DNA of 64,000 bases from Ophiostoma sp. CBS 140.51 (taxonomy: Eukaryota > Ascomycota > Sordariomycetes > Ophiostomatales > Ophiostomataceae): the NCBI GenBank assembly GCA_029298735.1, contig JANSLP010000047.1:93929-157928 (forward strand), written 5' to 3'. Below are positions 12,234 through 23,975 of this stretch, in pieces. The notes beneath the pieces were generated by a model. The model saw nothing but the letters and a program-made list of their open reading frames with translations, did no database searches and had not been told where the DNA came from. How positions within the stretch are numbered: the stretch's first letter is position 1; each line of letters starts with the position of its first letter. The translations under genes were made by a program, and so were the position numbers.

Positions 12234-13448
12234 ATGGCATCGTCGCCTCTTCCGTCCGAACCCCAGCAGCGACGCAAGCCCAAGATGGCCACGGACAGAT
12301 CTGCATCGCCAGCTTCTGCCTCGGCCCAGGCAACTGCCCGCCGTGGCTCGCCCTACCTGCCGACCTCCCGCGAGTCGTTGCTTCTGGCCGTCTTCCCGGT
12401 CCTCCTTCTCTTCGGCACGCTTTTCAGTCTGCTGTCGCCACAGACACGTGCGGCTGCTGCAGTGAAGGCAGCTTCGACATCAGCGGCCTCGGGCACAGCC
12501 CACTACCCACAGGCACCGGGACTCGCTCCCAGCTACTTTGCCCGCAAGGACAACCTCCTCAATGTGTTTTTCGTCAAGCGCGGCTGGTTCTGGATCACGG
12601 TGGCGTTTGCCTTTTTCGTCGGCACGCACCCCTATTACTCCGAGGCCAGCGCACCCCGCAAACAAGTTTTGGGCCGCCGTGCTGCCGCCATCCTCCGCTG
12701 GGCGCTGGTGACGGGCTGGTGGTTTCTCGTGACGCAGTGGTTCTTTGGCCCCGCCCTCATTGACCGCAACTACCGTCTCACGGGCGGCGGCTGCGAGGCC
12801 CTGCAGGCTCTGACTGACGAGGCCGAAGCGAAGATGGAGTCAGGCGAGGGCGGCAGACACGCTGAGGCCACGCACAGGTTTCTGGAAGCTGCCACGGCGT
12901 CGGCCTGCAAGCACGCCGGCGGTCAATGGCGCGGCGGCCATGACATTAGCGGCCACGTCTTTTTGCTAGTACTAGGAACCACGTTTTTGGCCCAAGAAGT
13001 CGGCTGGGTCCTTTGGCGCCAGGCGCGCCGGCGGGCAGCCATCTCGGGCGGCGTCCCCGGCAGCACGAGCCACAACAGCAGTTCGGCACGTGTCGTCGAC
13101 ACCCGCTCAGTGGTCATGGACGACGGCGCCGTCAAGTCGGTCGAGGTCGAGGCGGGGCTGTCAACAGGTAGCAACGGCGAACAGAGCAGCAACGCGACGC
13201 GCGCCGGTCTTGTTCAGCCCGATACGCGCAGCGCCAACTCGGCACTGCTGTCACGCATTGCGCTGCGCGTAGCCATGGCTGTGATCGGCCTGAGCCTGTG
13301 GATGCTGCTGATGACGGCCATCTACTTCCACACGTGGTTCGAGAAGCTTACTGGCCTTCTCGTTGCCTTGACAGGATTCTATAGCGTCTACGTGCTTCCC
13401 CGGTGGGTGCCGGCTCTTCGGCGCATCGTTGGTTTGCCTGGGTTGTAA
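12234..13448 (+). CDS. SCS3: FIT-family acyl-CoA diphosphatase / fat-storage-inducing membrane protein (SCS3-like)
   Basis: 404 residues; the start is the ATG in GTGATGGCA. Hydrophobic segments occur near residues 40-60 (LLLAVFPVLLLFGTLFSLL), 105-125, 150-170, 240-260 and 340-385, consistent with a multi-pass ER protein. The signature GGHDISGHVF places catalytic His236, and a second conserved His366 lies in IYFHTWFEKLTG; FIT proteins use this pair in a lipid-phosphatase-like active site. FIT2/SCS3 proteins hydrolyse fatty acyl-CoA at the ER and are needed for normal lipid-droplet budding and phospholipid balance. A hydrophilic Ser/Asn-rich loop (about residues 270-330) looks species-specific. 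No intron is evident. Confidence 0.92.
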   Translation: MASSPLPSEPQQRRKPKMATDRSASPASASAQATARRGSPYLPTSRESLLLAVFPVLLLFGTLFSLLSPQTRAAAAVKAASTSAASGTAHYPQAPGLAPSYFARKDNLLNVFFVKRGWFWITVAFAFFVGTHPYYSEASAPRKQVLGRRAAAILRWALVTGWWFLVTQWFFGPALIDRNYRLTGGGCEALQALTDEAEAKMESGEGGRHAEATHRFLEAATASACKHAGGQWRGGHDISGHVFLLVLGTTFLAQEVGWVLWRQARRRAAISGGVPGSTSHNSSSARVVDTRSVVMDDGAVKSVEVEAGLSTGSNGEQSSNATRAGLVQPDTRSANSALLSRIALRVAMAVIGLSLWMLLMTAIYFHTWFEKLTGLLVALTGFYSVYVLPRWVPALRRIVGLPGL

Positions 13449-14272
13449 TGATGGGGTGGTGAAGTAATGGAGGTGTGTTAATAGAGGGTACTGTTACACC
13501 CTGTGTACGACTTTTTGGTCTCTCGGCTCTTGACTTAGATAGCTATGGCATTAATATAAAAAGAACACATTTAGATATGTGTATTCGTTCCGCTGTTTGT
13601 TGAGACCGTTCAGTATCATGATATGTAACGCACGTGACTTTTCCACGATGCTGGTGATACTCTCCTTCCAAGGCAGCGTTTTTATTCGAAGTACGAATAT
13701 CGTTTTAATAAAATGATGATAACTCATGCAGTCCCAAGGCACAGCATATCCGAGCTAAATGCGTCAGTCCAATCCGCTGTCAATATTGTCGTGTTGTTTA
13801 CGACCTGCATGTAAAACAAGCAGATGCAGTGACCGAATCAGTGTAAATACGTTGTATTTTTAGCGGTGTTGGCTGCAGCTAAAAGTCCCGGTTGGTCCAG
13901 GCCAGCCGAAATTCCAGGCCTCGTGGACAGGCACTGGACAGGCCGACAGGGCAATAAAGAGGTTCCCCGCAGAAGGCTGTCGCGCTAGTCCACAGCTCCT
14001 TCCTTCGATTTTCCACAGCCGACCTGCCTTGTTTCGTAGGTGCTCGCTCTTTCCCTTTTGCCACCACCACCCAGCTTGTCCTTATCAATTTACGGAAAGA
14101 ACGAACCACCACAAAGAGAGTATCGACTCATCCCTTTCCTGCTATTTCTGCACGGTCTCTGCGAAAGACGAAAGAAAAGGAGAACTTCTAAACATCTTCT
14201 CTTTCGTGGACAGCCAGCTATGCACCCTACCCTCTGTCGTTTCGCTCACTCGAGAACAGCGAACGGCCAGTC
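13449..14272. other. Intergenic: SCS3 3' end and IKS1 promoter
   Basis: AT-rich sequence after the SCS3 stop, then a C/T-rich leader from about 14030 to the IKS1 start codon. I see no gene or repeat. Confidence 0.5.
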
Positions 14273-17071
14273 ATGTCCCTGATTCCCTACCACCCGCAGG
14301 AAGGGCGCGAAATCGTGCTGTAAGGAAACGCCCCTACGTCATATATAGAGCTTTGAAAAACTGTTGCAGATCGAGCTCAACCTCAAGCTTTGAAGCTCAA
14401 TTTTGAGCTCTTTGAGCTTCTTTTCAAGGGCATATAGAACTGACTCTTCTCCTCTCCTAGGCGCCACCGGAACGCGATTGTCGTCCATGACCCGACGTCG
14501 CAACGCCTCGAGATCCGCGGCGTCGCCGAATGCCCGACATGCCACCGTCCACTCCGACCCGGATCGCCTGAACGGCCACATTTTGGTAACGATGGCCACC
14601 ACAGCAACAACTCGTCAGACTACAGTCGACACGAAGGCTATGTAGACCCCAACTACTTCCGCATGCTGCGTGCCGGCCACCACGTCGGCCAGCTCCGTGC
14701 CTCACCAGTTCCCTCGTCGCCGCCGTCTGTTTCCGGAGGTCGATCACCTTCCGGGGCAGCTGGTGCTGCTTCCCGAGCAGGGCGCAGCAGCCCGCTCCGA
14801 CGCCTCTTCCAACCTCTTGTCGGACGCGCAGAAGCCGACACTGATGCAGACAGTGTCTCTTCCGTCGACGGTGACGCGTTCGACCCGGACACCAACAGCG
14901 CTGCGGCTGCAGCGACACCGACCTCAGCTTCTCTACCTCACGACGTTCCCAACGATGCCGAGTTCGTGTCGAGTGCACCATACGTCCCTCCCGACGCAGC
15001 CCACCCGATCAACAAGCAGGCGTTCAGTCCCAACTACTTCCGGACCTTCTTCGTCGAGGAGCGCGAGCTAGGCCGTGGCGGAAAGGGCGTTGTGTTGCTT
15101 GTACGGCACGAAATCGACGGCTGCCAGCTGGGCTACTTTGCCTGCAAACGAGTACCCGTCGGCGACGACCACGCCTGGCTCGAAAAGGTGCTCGTTGAGG
15201 TCGAGCTGCTGGCCAAACTGTCACACCCAAACCTCGTGTCCTACCGCCACGTATGGCTCGAGAATGTGACACTCAACCGCTTCGGTCCCAGCGTGGCCTG
15301 TGCCTTCATCCTGCAGCAATACTGCAACGGCGGCGACCTGCACCGCTACATCATCGGTGACCAGCCCAAGGAAGCCACCAAGGAGGAGCTGAAGGCCCGC
15401 ATGCGCCGCCTTTCCAAAGGCCAGGCCGAGCAGCCTCGGTATCTGTATGGTTCTTACCGCCACCTGGCCTTTGACGAGATTTACTCGCTCTTCAAGGACA
15501 TCACATCCGGCCTTGCCTACCTGCATGCCGCCAACTATATCCACCGCGACCTCAAGCCCAGCAACTGCCTGTTGCACCGCGAGGGCCGCATCATTACTTG
15601 TTTGATCAGCGACTTTGGCGAGGTGCAGGCTGAGAATGTTGCACGTAAGTCGACCGGCACTACAGGCACGATATCTTACTGCGCTCCCGAAGTTCTGCGC
15701 CAAGACCCGGCCACTGGCCTCTATGGCAACTTCACTACCAAATCGGACGTTTTCTCGCTCGGCATGATTCTGTATTTTATGTGCTTCGGTCGCCTGCCGT
15801 ATCGCAGCGCCAATGCCGTCAACGAAGAGCTTGAAGACGTGGCTGAGCTGCGAGCCGAGATCTCGGATTGGAAGGGCTTTCACTACGAGCGCCGCGAACG
15901 ACCCGATCTCCCGACCAAACTGTACCAGCTGCTGATGAAGATGCTCTCTGTCAACCCTGCTGAGCGGCCCAGCGCCAATGAGGTATTGCTAGCCATGCGC
16001 ACTGACTCAAATGGCCTCGACGGCGTCGGTCTCGGTATCCCGCGTAGCGGACCAGCATCATCGGCCAACATAGCACCGCCCGTGGGTATTAGTGGTCGCC
16101 GTATTCAGAATCTCGATTCGCCCCTTCCCTCTACGCCCGTTCCCGACCCATCCAAATCCATCAACCCACTCGACGGAGAGCCATCTTCCTCCCAACGTGT
16201 CGAGGATCTCGATGAGACCGCTATTGACGACTCAGACGACCTGCCCTCACCTTTCTTGCGATCATCCGTACGCAACGGCTTCGCAAGTGCGAACAACCAC
16301 AAAACGTCGACGTCCCTCACCCTCACACGCAGCCGCGGAAGCCGCGGAAGCCACGGTAGTCACACTGGCCGGTCGCCCGAGCGAGATGGCCACCCGATGA
16401 TTACTAGGAGTGCCGACCTAGGTCAACAAGTAGACGCATCTTCTTCTCAAACGCAAACAGCTGGACCGCTCTCGCCACGGAGGCGTCTCAATCGACAGCT
16501 TCAGCAGGGCGACGATGACGACACAGACTTGCACACCCACGACATCGACCGGGATACACCACAACCACATTCATCCACATCTCCCCTGTTGGGCCGGCAC
16601 TCTGACACTGGCGCTGCCCTGCCTCCGTACCTCTTGATGCCGCCGCCCCAGTCGCCCTGGGTCGAGGCTCGTTTCCGCACCGCCTTCTTCCTTCAGCAAC
16701 ACGCCGCAACCACTGCTTTCGTGCTCCGTGCCACTCTGTTCTTCGTCAAAATCGCCAGCCTCACACGGCCCTGCTGGCCTTACATGGCCAACCTCGGTGT
16801 CAGCGCCTCTCTCCTCTTACTCGCCGCCTTTGACCTCGGTGTCCCCCGCCCGGACGACACCAGCAGCACCCGCACGTTCATCAGCTACCCGCACCACACG
16901 CGCGCCTCGCCGCGGTTCCGCTGGGACTGGCGTGTTAGTGTCTTGTTGTTTGTGCTGCACTTTGTTGTGCTGGGCCTAGCGTCGCGCAACGACGTGCTGT
17001 GCAGTGCTGTCGGGGGTGTTGGCAGTGGCCGTGGCCAAGAGACGTGGGAGACGGAGGACGTGAGATGGTGA
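14273..17071 (+). CDS. IKS1: IKS1-type serine/threonine kinase with C-terminal membrane segments, one intron
   Basis: Exon 1 is only 47 bases (14273-14319). An intron from 14320 (GTAAGG) to 14460 (branch CTGAC, acceptor CCTAG) joins it to exon 2 (14461-17071), giving 885 residues. The joined N-terminus MSLIPYHPQEGREIVL continues into RHRNAIVVHD and a CPTC pair, the arrangement I know from fungal IKS1-like kinases, so this start is preferred over an internal ATG at 14663. The kinase domain runs from about 215 to 535: glycine loop GRGGKG (about 219-225), Lys245, HRDLKPSN with Asp379, and DFG at 400-402. A long Ser-rich linker follows. Two hydrophobic stretches near the C-terminus (FVKIASLTRPCW... 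and VSVLLFVLHFVVLGLA) suggest membrane anchoring. Yeast Iks1 is a poorly understood kinase linked to copper and ion stress; the role here is unknown. Confidence 0.92.
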
Positions 17072-19781
17072 ACGATTACAGCTCTTGTGCAGTCTCCGTC
17101 CCGGCACCGAACACCTCTCTTCTCACTTGACGAACCTCGGCTCTAATAGTCAGCTCATTCTCTATTGCCGTGCACAAGTGTGCCCCGGTATGAAGGGACT
17201 GGCGATAAAGGCAGAGGGGGTAGACGGACAGAGGGCAGAGGGGAAGAGGTCAATACCTATAGAAGATAACTTATTGCAATGGCAGGTGGGGGTTCACGTT
17301 GAGGTTGTTTAATATGACACGAAGAAACAAACGACTAATGATGCATTTTCAAAAAGAAGTGGCTTCAGTACTATTTTTATTCGGTCACGGTTGCTCGCAG
17401 ATACTAAAGCATGTTTTTTTCCCTTTCCATCTCTGTCTTGCACATTATATTGTATTATCGTCGGCGATTCTTGTGAAAATACCATTATTAATTCTCTATG
17501 CTTCTTATCTTCCTTACTCTAAGAGTTCAGTTCGTCTCATGATGCAATTATACAGTTGATATAGGCGCGGGGACAAGCGGCATGATAGTCGCTTCGGCCT
17601 GCTTGTGTATCAGATTGATAAACAAAACGAAAACAAACAAAGAGAAGATCCTAATAAGGAAAGAGGGGGGCACAAAATAATAAAGTGCCAGCCTATGATT
17701 CCAGATCCAGCCTTTAAGAAAGCGAAGATGAAATAAGGACGCAAAAAGACCGCACAGACGCAGACGTGTTGTTATATGTTCCGTTTCGAGAAAAAGCTTC
17801 CCCGTCCCGTCCCCCTCTCGTTCCTACCCCTCAAGCGTGCCGCGGTTCGTCGGCCGATTTTTTCAGTCATTTGTTTCTGTTCGTAATTTCTTTTCGCGCC
17901 CAGTGAATATGCTGGTCTATTTTCTGTTTTAGGTGATTCCTTGTTTCATTCCATCTTTAAGCCTCCTCTTACGTTGCGTAGATCGCTGACGATCTCTCAC
18001 GGGCACCCAAAGGAGGATATACCGAGGTTTTGGAAAGGTGTCTCTTTGGAAACGGCTCGGCCGACTGCATCACCTGCATAGAGGGAATTTCGAAGTTGTG
18101 ACAGAGAGTCCCAAGTTGTGGGTGCAGGTTGCATTCGGCCTCCCTTTTTGATGCAACGCCTTAACACACCGTTGTTTGTTTTCTTGCCCATTTTTTTCAG
18201 TTACTCACGTTGGTAACCTTAGGTCTTTCTTACTATTCGGGATTTGCTTCAAGAACCTTGAGTCCTAGATATGGAAAAGACACATGACTGAAGAAAACAA
18301 TAGAAAGAGGCAGTTCTACCCCTCTTGTTTACGTTTATAGCTCTGTAGGTATACAAACGGCAGACCTCGTGCTCGATCCGTCTCTTATTTTCTTCCATAC
18401 CTTTGTTATCGCATGAACTATTTTATTCTTCGGGTGAAAACAAAATAAACGGCTCTATAATGGAACCTCAATACCAATGTAACGGCGTACAAAATCTCTT
18501 AACACAACGACGTAATTACTAAAGGCTATCTGCGCACTGGTCATGAGTTTGTCAGCTATGGCCAAACGCTTATGCTTGCCAAGAAGTCCAGAATTGTCAT
18601 AGAATTTGAGGTTTGAGACGGAATGAAAACGAGCCGAGATTCTTCACATAACAGGACCCGATATCAAACCCCACGAGTTTCTAAATCGATATGGAGACAG
18701 AGGTCTATATTGGTCGTCCAAGGTAACTAGACAAGAAAGGCTATCCACACAGAGCTGTGCATAGACTATCTTGTGAAGAGTATATGAAGGCGGTGAAGAT
18801 GAATAATACTAGCCTTTTCAGATATGTGCTCCATGAAGACGAGGGGGGGATGGAAAAGAGGAGAAGGACCTGGTTTATGTCATTATTGAATTTTTGCTAT
18901 TGAGTATGTCTAACTTAGATATGTGCCAATGGTTTATCATGCAGCCATGATGCATTTCCAGCTCGGTATGGTGAGGGGAGGAAAAGATAAAGACGATATG
19001 AACAAAACTGGCCATGATGGGAACATGACGGCATAAGACTTCTCAAAACGGTAACTAGGATATAATGAGCTATCGTCGTCGAAAATTAATATTGCTTCTA
19101 AGCTGAATGACTGGCCATTCTTTTCACCGATACTTAGTGTCATATCACGCTCTCTAGGACTCCCTGGAGTTTTTTTCGAGTTTGATTTCTGCCAAGTCGG
19201 CCACTATCACATATAATAGGATTCGCTAGAGTGCCTCATTTATTGCATATTGATGGGTAGTGTCAAGCAGATATGCCATATTCAAGTTTACTGTAATGAT
19301 TGCCTTGTAATAGTATCTACGCGCCCGGCTTTTCCCTTGTCTGCCCGTTTTTTCTGGTCACATTGCCTCTGCTTTCAAATATCCAGGGCACAGACAGAGG
19401 GTGCATAGCACGCTTTCACCAGACATTCGTCTTAAGACAATATACCAGTGTGGGCAGTAGCTCTCTCGCCATGATGTCCTACACTTGTGCCGGTGTCTTC
19501 ACGGTATTGTGTCCTGTCCACGCCTTTTTCTGGAGGGATCATATCACTGTAAAAGCTTTAGTGTGTCAAAAACGAATGGGAGTCTCCGTGTTCTTTAACA
19601 AGCTTAGAAGCATCTCTGGATACAAATATGCAGCTCATCCTCCAGGATGGCATAAAACATTTGGTGTGTGAAGAGCTCATCGAAAATCCTACAAAATCTA
19701 CACAAGGAACCAAAGAGAATAATTTTACTTTTCATTCTAAATTTAAAAACATCAGAAACAAGCCTTTTCACACCCATCACA
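17072..19781. other. AT-richer gene-poor tract
   Basis: About 2.7 kb with visibly lower GC than the coding regions, frequent stops in all frames and no recognisable domain. It begins with the IKS1 3' UTR. It may be old non-coding DNA or a decayed element; no terminal repeats, transposase remnant or tRNA were seen. Confidence 0.5.
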
Positions 19782-19946
19782 ATGTGCACCCGCAAGATCT
19801 TCATCCACCACCGGTGCGGCCATCCCATCACTGAGCTCCTCGAAGTCTGTGACAATGTCGAGTGCAAGTCAGTCTACGACCTACCTGTCATCACCAACAA
19901 ATACACTTGTATCACACCTTCGTGCATGTTCTATGGCCACTTTTGA
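19782..19946 (+). CDS. Short cysteine-rich ORF (54 residues), possible small fungal protein
   Basis: A 55-codon frame starts at ATG 19782 with an adenine at -3 (CACAATG) and ends at TGA 19946. The peptide begins MCTRKIFIHHRCGH and has six cysteines in C...CGH...C...C...C...C spacing. Many filamentous fungi have very short proteins opening with MC, an aromatic/basic stretch and CGH, possibly metal-binding; this resembles them, from memory only. The frame uses more G/C-ending codons (AAG, ATC, CTC, GTC) than the AT-rich surroundings, which favours real coding. No signal peptide is visible. It could also be the surviving first exon of a larger decayed gene. Confidence 0.42.
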   Translation: MCTRKIFIHHRCGHPITELLEVCDNVECKSVYDLPVITNKYTCITPSCMFYGHF

Positions 19947-20836
19947 AACAACATCAGCCTGCAACGTTTAACACATTTTTATCATACATTTTCGTTTACA
20001 TCATCGAAGTTTGAGCGGCAGCGTGCTATCACGAAGAACATGAAATGACGGCCTAGAAAGATATCGCAACGAAAATCATGTCCTGTTATTATACTAATGG
20101 CTCGACACATATACACATACATTTGCTGAGGAGTTCTGGGAGACTGGCTGGATAGCGTGACCGAATATTTGCTTAGAAAACCTGTATAAAAATAGTGTGC
20201 GCATTGGGCAGACGGTTCTGGACGGAGGATGTGGCATTCTACATCTTGCTTCCTGTATTCACTTGATTTCAACCCCTGCCATTATTCTAGTATATTTAAT
20301 TTCTTGCATAATTCAACATTTGACGCGCCCCGATTATGATTGAAAATACGGGAAATCACCTGTCCTTATTTTTTTTATTGTACGAATATTCAGAAAGGGT
20401 GTGCTGCTTAGTTGTGGTGGGAGTGCCGTTATGGCAGTCTCTTGACAAAATGTGACAGCTAATTTGCAAGATATGGCATAGCTATCAATTTAACAATGTA
20501 TGGCTTCTCTATACTCAGATCAAGACGGCTGATTCTCCCCGGCCGGTTGTTGACCACTCGGGAGATCTCCTATTAGGGACTAGGGGCTACGAATCACTTT
20601 GAAAGGGAATAGACACCCGCTCAGAAGACAAGGTACAAGCCGGGCACAGAGAACACTTTGAAGGCTTGATCAAGAAGACGCTCGACTATTGCAGAGTACT
20701 CTATAGTACATTGGCTAATAAAACATGAGCAACAAGAAATTTGACAAAGGAAAGGCGTAAGGCTGGCAAAGTAAACAAAGAAAGCAAAGCAAGAAGTAAT
20801 CATCGATTCGTAGTAAAGCAGTCATCCCTCCCATTT
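19947..20836. other. Intergenic, AT-rich
   Basis: Continuation of the AT-rich tract up to the 3' end of the minus-strand gene at 20837. It contains T-rich runs near 20370 and no coding signal I can support. Confidence 0.5.
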
Positions 20837-22309
20837 CTACGCCAAATCTCGGTCATGCAGCATCTGCCACTTGTCGTGGGCGGCGTTGATGTGCGTCCTC
20901 AGGTCCTCGGCCGTTTCGTACGTCTGGGCCACACCGCTCGACGTGCATAAAACACAGCCGTAGCCCCCATCAGCACCTTCGCAGTGGCTCTTGGCCAGGA
21001 AACGGCGTGACATACCAAATCCTTCTTTCAACTGGTGCGGGCCGCCACGACCTTTCATTTGTTTTGGATCACCACCGACCTCCCAGCGGAAACCACAACG
21101 GCACTTGTGAGCAGCAGACGGCAATGGACGCCGCACATCAACCTGCAGGGCCATAGCCTCAGGGCAAAAAATGTGGAAAACGCTATTCTTGGGGCGGACA
21201 AGAGATGTGCCGCCACTGCTGTTGACACTGTTGCCGGTCTTAGCACTGCCACCGGTTGGGCCGTGGCCTTCAAAGCCAAATCCGCAGTTGTATGCGGACT
21301 CGAGATCGGTCGCAATGGGCCGTTGTGGTGGTGGTCTCTTGTGCAGATGTGTTGCATTGTGAGGATGAACAATGGCGTCCAGAGAAAAGACTTTGGCAGC
21401 GGCTGCCTTGAACATTTCTGGTAAGGGAGGCACAGGTGGTTGAGCCGGTAGGAGGACAAGCTCCTTGGGTGTCAGGGGAGGTGATGGAGGTTCGGATTGA
21501 AAGACTAGAGGACCCGATAGAACAGACCAGGCAGTAGTGCGGTTATCGTCTTCGAGGTAGGTCAGCCATCGGGCGGAAGGTGCGACTGGCGGTGGTGGGG
21601 CGACGGGGATGGGAGCGGGTATTGGAGCGCGAGCCGGTACCGGCGACCGTGATCGATGTGGGGCACCTTCCGGAGGGATTAGTGACGGAGAGAGTTTGTT
21701 GGCGTTGATGTTGTTGTAGTTGTAGCTCATCCGCCCCCCTCTTGACTCCCTTCTCTCGTCTCGCGAGTCTCGCGATTCTCGCCTCAAAAACTCCTGCCTT
21801 GAGGACGAACGCCATTTTGGTGTAGGCAGTTCCCGTGGCACATCGCGCCGGTCCATATCGGCAGCCATACGTCGATATTGGTCAACAAGGGCTTGGATGG
21901 CGGCCACGCGTACCGTCTCAGAAGCTTGCAGGATAACATTGACGTCGAGCGGTCCGTTGTCAGCTTTTTGTAGGAGTGCTACCTGATCGTGAATGAGATC
22001 GCGTTGTGCTGCAAGAGCTCGTCGGCCAGCATTATCGCCTCGAGTGAATGTGCCGCCGAGAATGGCTGCTCCGAGACTGAAGGTCTCTTTTGTTCGGGAG
22101 CCAAGGTTGAGTGAGGTTGTGAGCGCGCAGTTCGTTTGCAGGGTCTTGGTTTTTAGCGTGGTTGTGGCGTGTCCTGGCCGTCGGTAGTGATTTGAGCGCT
22201 CGCGGCGAGATTTCCAGAGGCCATAGAGTTGTGATGCCTGCTCAAAGGAGGTGGTTATATCGTCGACCAGGATGCCGACAGTCTCGCTGTTTCTGTTCCG
22301 GTAGGCCAT
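20837..22309 (-). CDS. Fungal protein with C-terminal Cys/His zinc-finger-like region, function unknown
   Basis: Single exon, 490 residues, start at 22309. Residues 1-150 look helical and globular. Residues about 160-260 are disordered, with Arg/Ser/Asp repeats (RRESRDSRDERRESRGG) and Pro-rich blocks. The last ~110 residues hold paired Cys and His positions: CRCGF, SHCEGADGGYGCVLC and a final TAEDLRTHINAAHDKW, which reads like a degenerate C2H2 finger (CxxC...HxxxxH). A nucleic-acid-binding or chromatin role is possible but not shown. I recognise the type as a Pezizomycotina-specific hypothetical protein. A C/T-rich leader on the minus strand lies immediately above the start. Confidence 0.8.
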   Translation of the reverse strand: MAYRNRNSETVGILVDDITTSFEQASQLYGLWKSRRERSNHYRRPGHATTTLKTKTLQTNCALTTSLNLGSRTKETFSLGAAILGGTFTRGDNAGRRALAAQRDLIHDQVALLQKADNGPLDVNVILQASETVRVAAIQALVDQYRRMAADMDRRDVPRELPTPKWRSSSRQEFLRRESRDSRDERRESRGGRMSYNYNNINANKLSPSLIPPEGAPHRSRSPVPARAPIPAPIPVAPPPPVAPSARWLTYLEDDNRTTAWSVLSGPLVFQSEPPSPPLTPKELVLLPAQPPVPPLPEMFKAAAAKVFSLDAIVHPHNATHLHKRPPPQRPIATDLESAYNCGFGFEGHGPTGGSAKTGNSVNSSGGTSLVRPKNSVFHIFCPEAMALQVDVRRPLPSAAHKCRCGFRWEVGGDPKQMKGRGGPHQLKEGFGMSRRFLAKSHCEGADGGYGCVLCTSSGVAQTYETAEDLRTHINAAHDKWQMLHDRDLA

Positions 22310-23975
22310 GTTGTATTGTAGTGTATGTCAAATAAGTCTCCGTTCCAGTTTCTCCTTCCACCTGAGAGCCGAAAGCGTCAAGACTGGTTCTTGTTCGTCA
22401 CATTGAAAGTGGCATTCCTGAAGATGTCAACTTTGTAGGAATGAGTTGAAGAAAGAAAGGGTTTGAGAGAAGACCTCGAAGTCCACGGCGAGAGAAAGAA
22501 GAGAGACAAACTGCCTTAATGCAAGGGGCACACCAGCGGCAGCTCGGAGCACGCCGTAGAACACAGCACGATCGATGGCTGCAGGCTATTTCAAGGAGGA
22601 AGAGCTCCTTCCTCGATGTAGAGCATTCCAATTTTAAGTTTAGTGAAAACTAGGGGAAAGCACACGAAAACAGAAAGGCTAAATCGATACCGAGTTTAGG
22701 TAACGAAAGGCAATATGGAAAAGGAGGGTTGCCAGAATTACGGAGGCTGTTGTGCGTCGATCCGGGGATCTATTTTTGTTTCCTGAAGAGAAAGGGGGGA
22801 AGGGAAGTTGGATGGACACGGACAGTGAGGAACGAGAAGACGCGGCCGTTCTCTAAACCTCGAACACTGGTTCAATATGCGCGTCTGGTTCTGTTCCTTC
22901 TGAATCCTCCTTCTGGTCAGATTTGCTGCATATCCTGCACCTCCGCGTCTCTTATCTTTCCCTCTATCTCGAGTTTCCATGACATGCTTCTTGACCATTT
23001 CCGTTTTGGGACTGACATAAGACAGCAAAACAGAAAAAAGGGTGTAAACGGCCACGGCCAACGGGCGTCCCGACGAGCCAACGGTGGGACCTTGTTTGGC
23101 TAGCTCCAGGCCGTGCCCTGCATGTAAGCGGGGGCGCTTCTTCTAATAAATAATGAGGACAAAATAAAAGGGACAGAAAGACAAAAGAAGTGAAGAGTTG
23201 ACGTCCAGAATATTCTTGTCTTGGTCTGTGATGCCCATCCAGTGCGTGAGAGACGGTGATCAATATAAAGGATGTCAAATACGGCAGGAGGTAGATGTCG
23301 AGGCTGAAAGGTCAGACGAAACGAAACAATAGGACTCCAGCGAGGCAGAAAGGCCCGAATATGAGAAAGCAAAAGAAGAAAAGAAAGTTGCAAGAAAAAG
23401 AAAAGAAAACGACCAGGCCATAGATAGGGCGAGCCGCAAGACGATCCATGCGGGCTACACATACAGTATCGACAAAACCCCTGCATTTGTTCTCGCAGGC
23501 GCCAGCGTCGCACGTCGTATTTTAGCCCGCTGTCATTGAATTCAGCCCTTTTTGATAGTATGAGAATATTGATAGTTGATATCAGACGCGACGAGTTGTA
23601 TTGATTTTCCCTCGTGGGGGCGCATTCGGTACGTTTTTTCAACGGTCGCCAGGATGAATGAGCTGAGCTTGCGTGAGATGGTGGTCAGCAGATTTTATGC
23701 TTGAAAGAAGGTACCTATCTTTGTGCAGCATCACATTTTGTGCTGGACCATTTATGTGCTTGATGACGCCTTCCCAAAGCGTGGAGTAATGCAACGGGAG
23801 CGAGCCGCTAGCGCGGTTTATGCATTATGTGCAAATACGAAGTCTGGGGCGCGCCTGCCATAAACGCAGACAAGACACATCCACTCCGCGGGCCATCCCG
23901 TTTAATGCCGTCACACTTACAGACTTTCTATGAACGACATACCATCGCATATTTTACGACGCACATCACGCTGCA
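22310..23975. other. Divergent intergenic region
   Basis: About 1.7 kb between the head of the minus-strand zinc-finger gene and the head of the plus-strand Zn2Cys6 gene, so it should hold both promoters. Frames here are short and unrecognised. Confidence 0.5.

Noticed and set aside
14663..14665. Internal ATG as start of the IKS1-type kinase
   Set aside because: The spliced start at 14273 restores the conserved N-terminus; the internal start would drop 83 residues.
19300..19671. 123-codon plus-strand frame in the AT-rich tract
   Set aside because: It opens with TTG, has no recognisable domain or leader and an unbiased amino-acid mix; not separable from chance.
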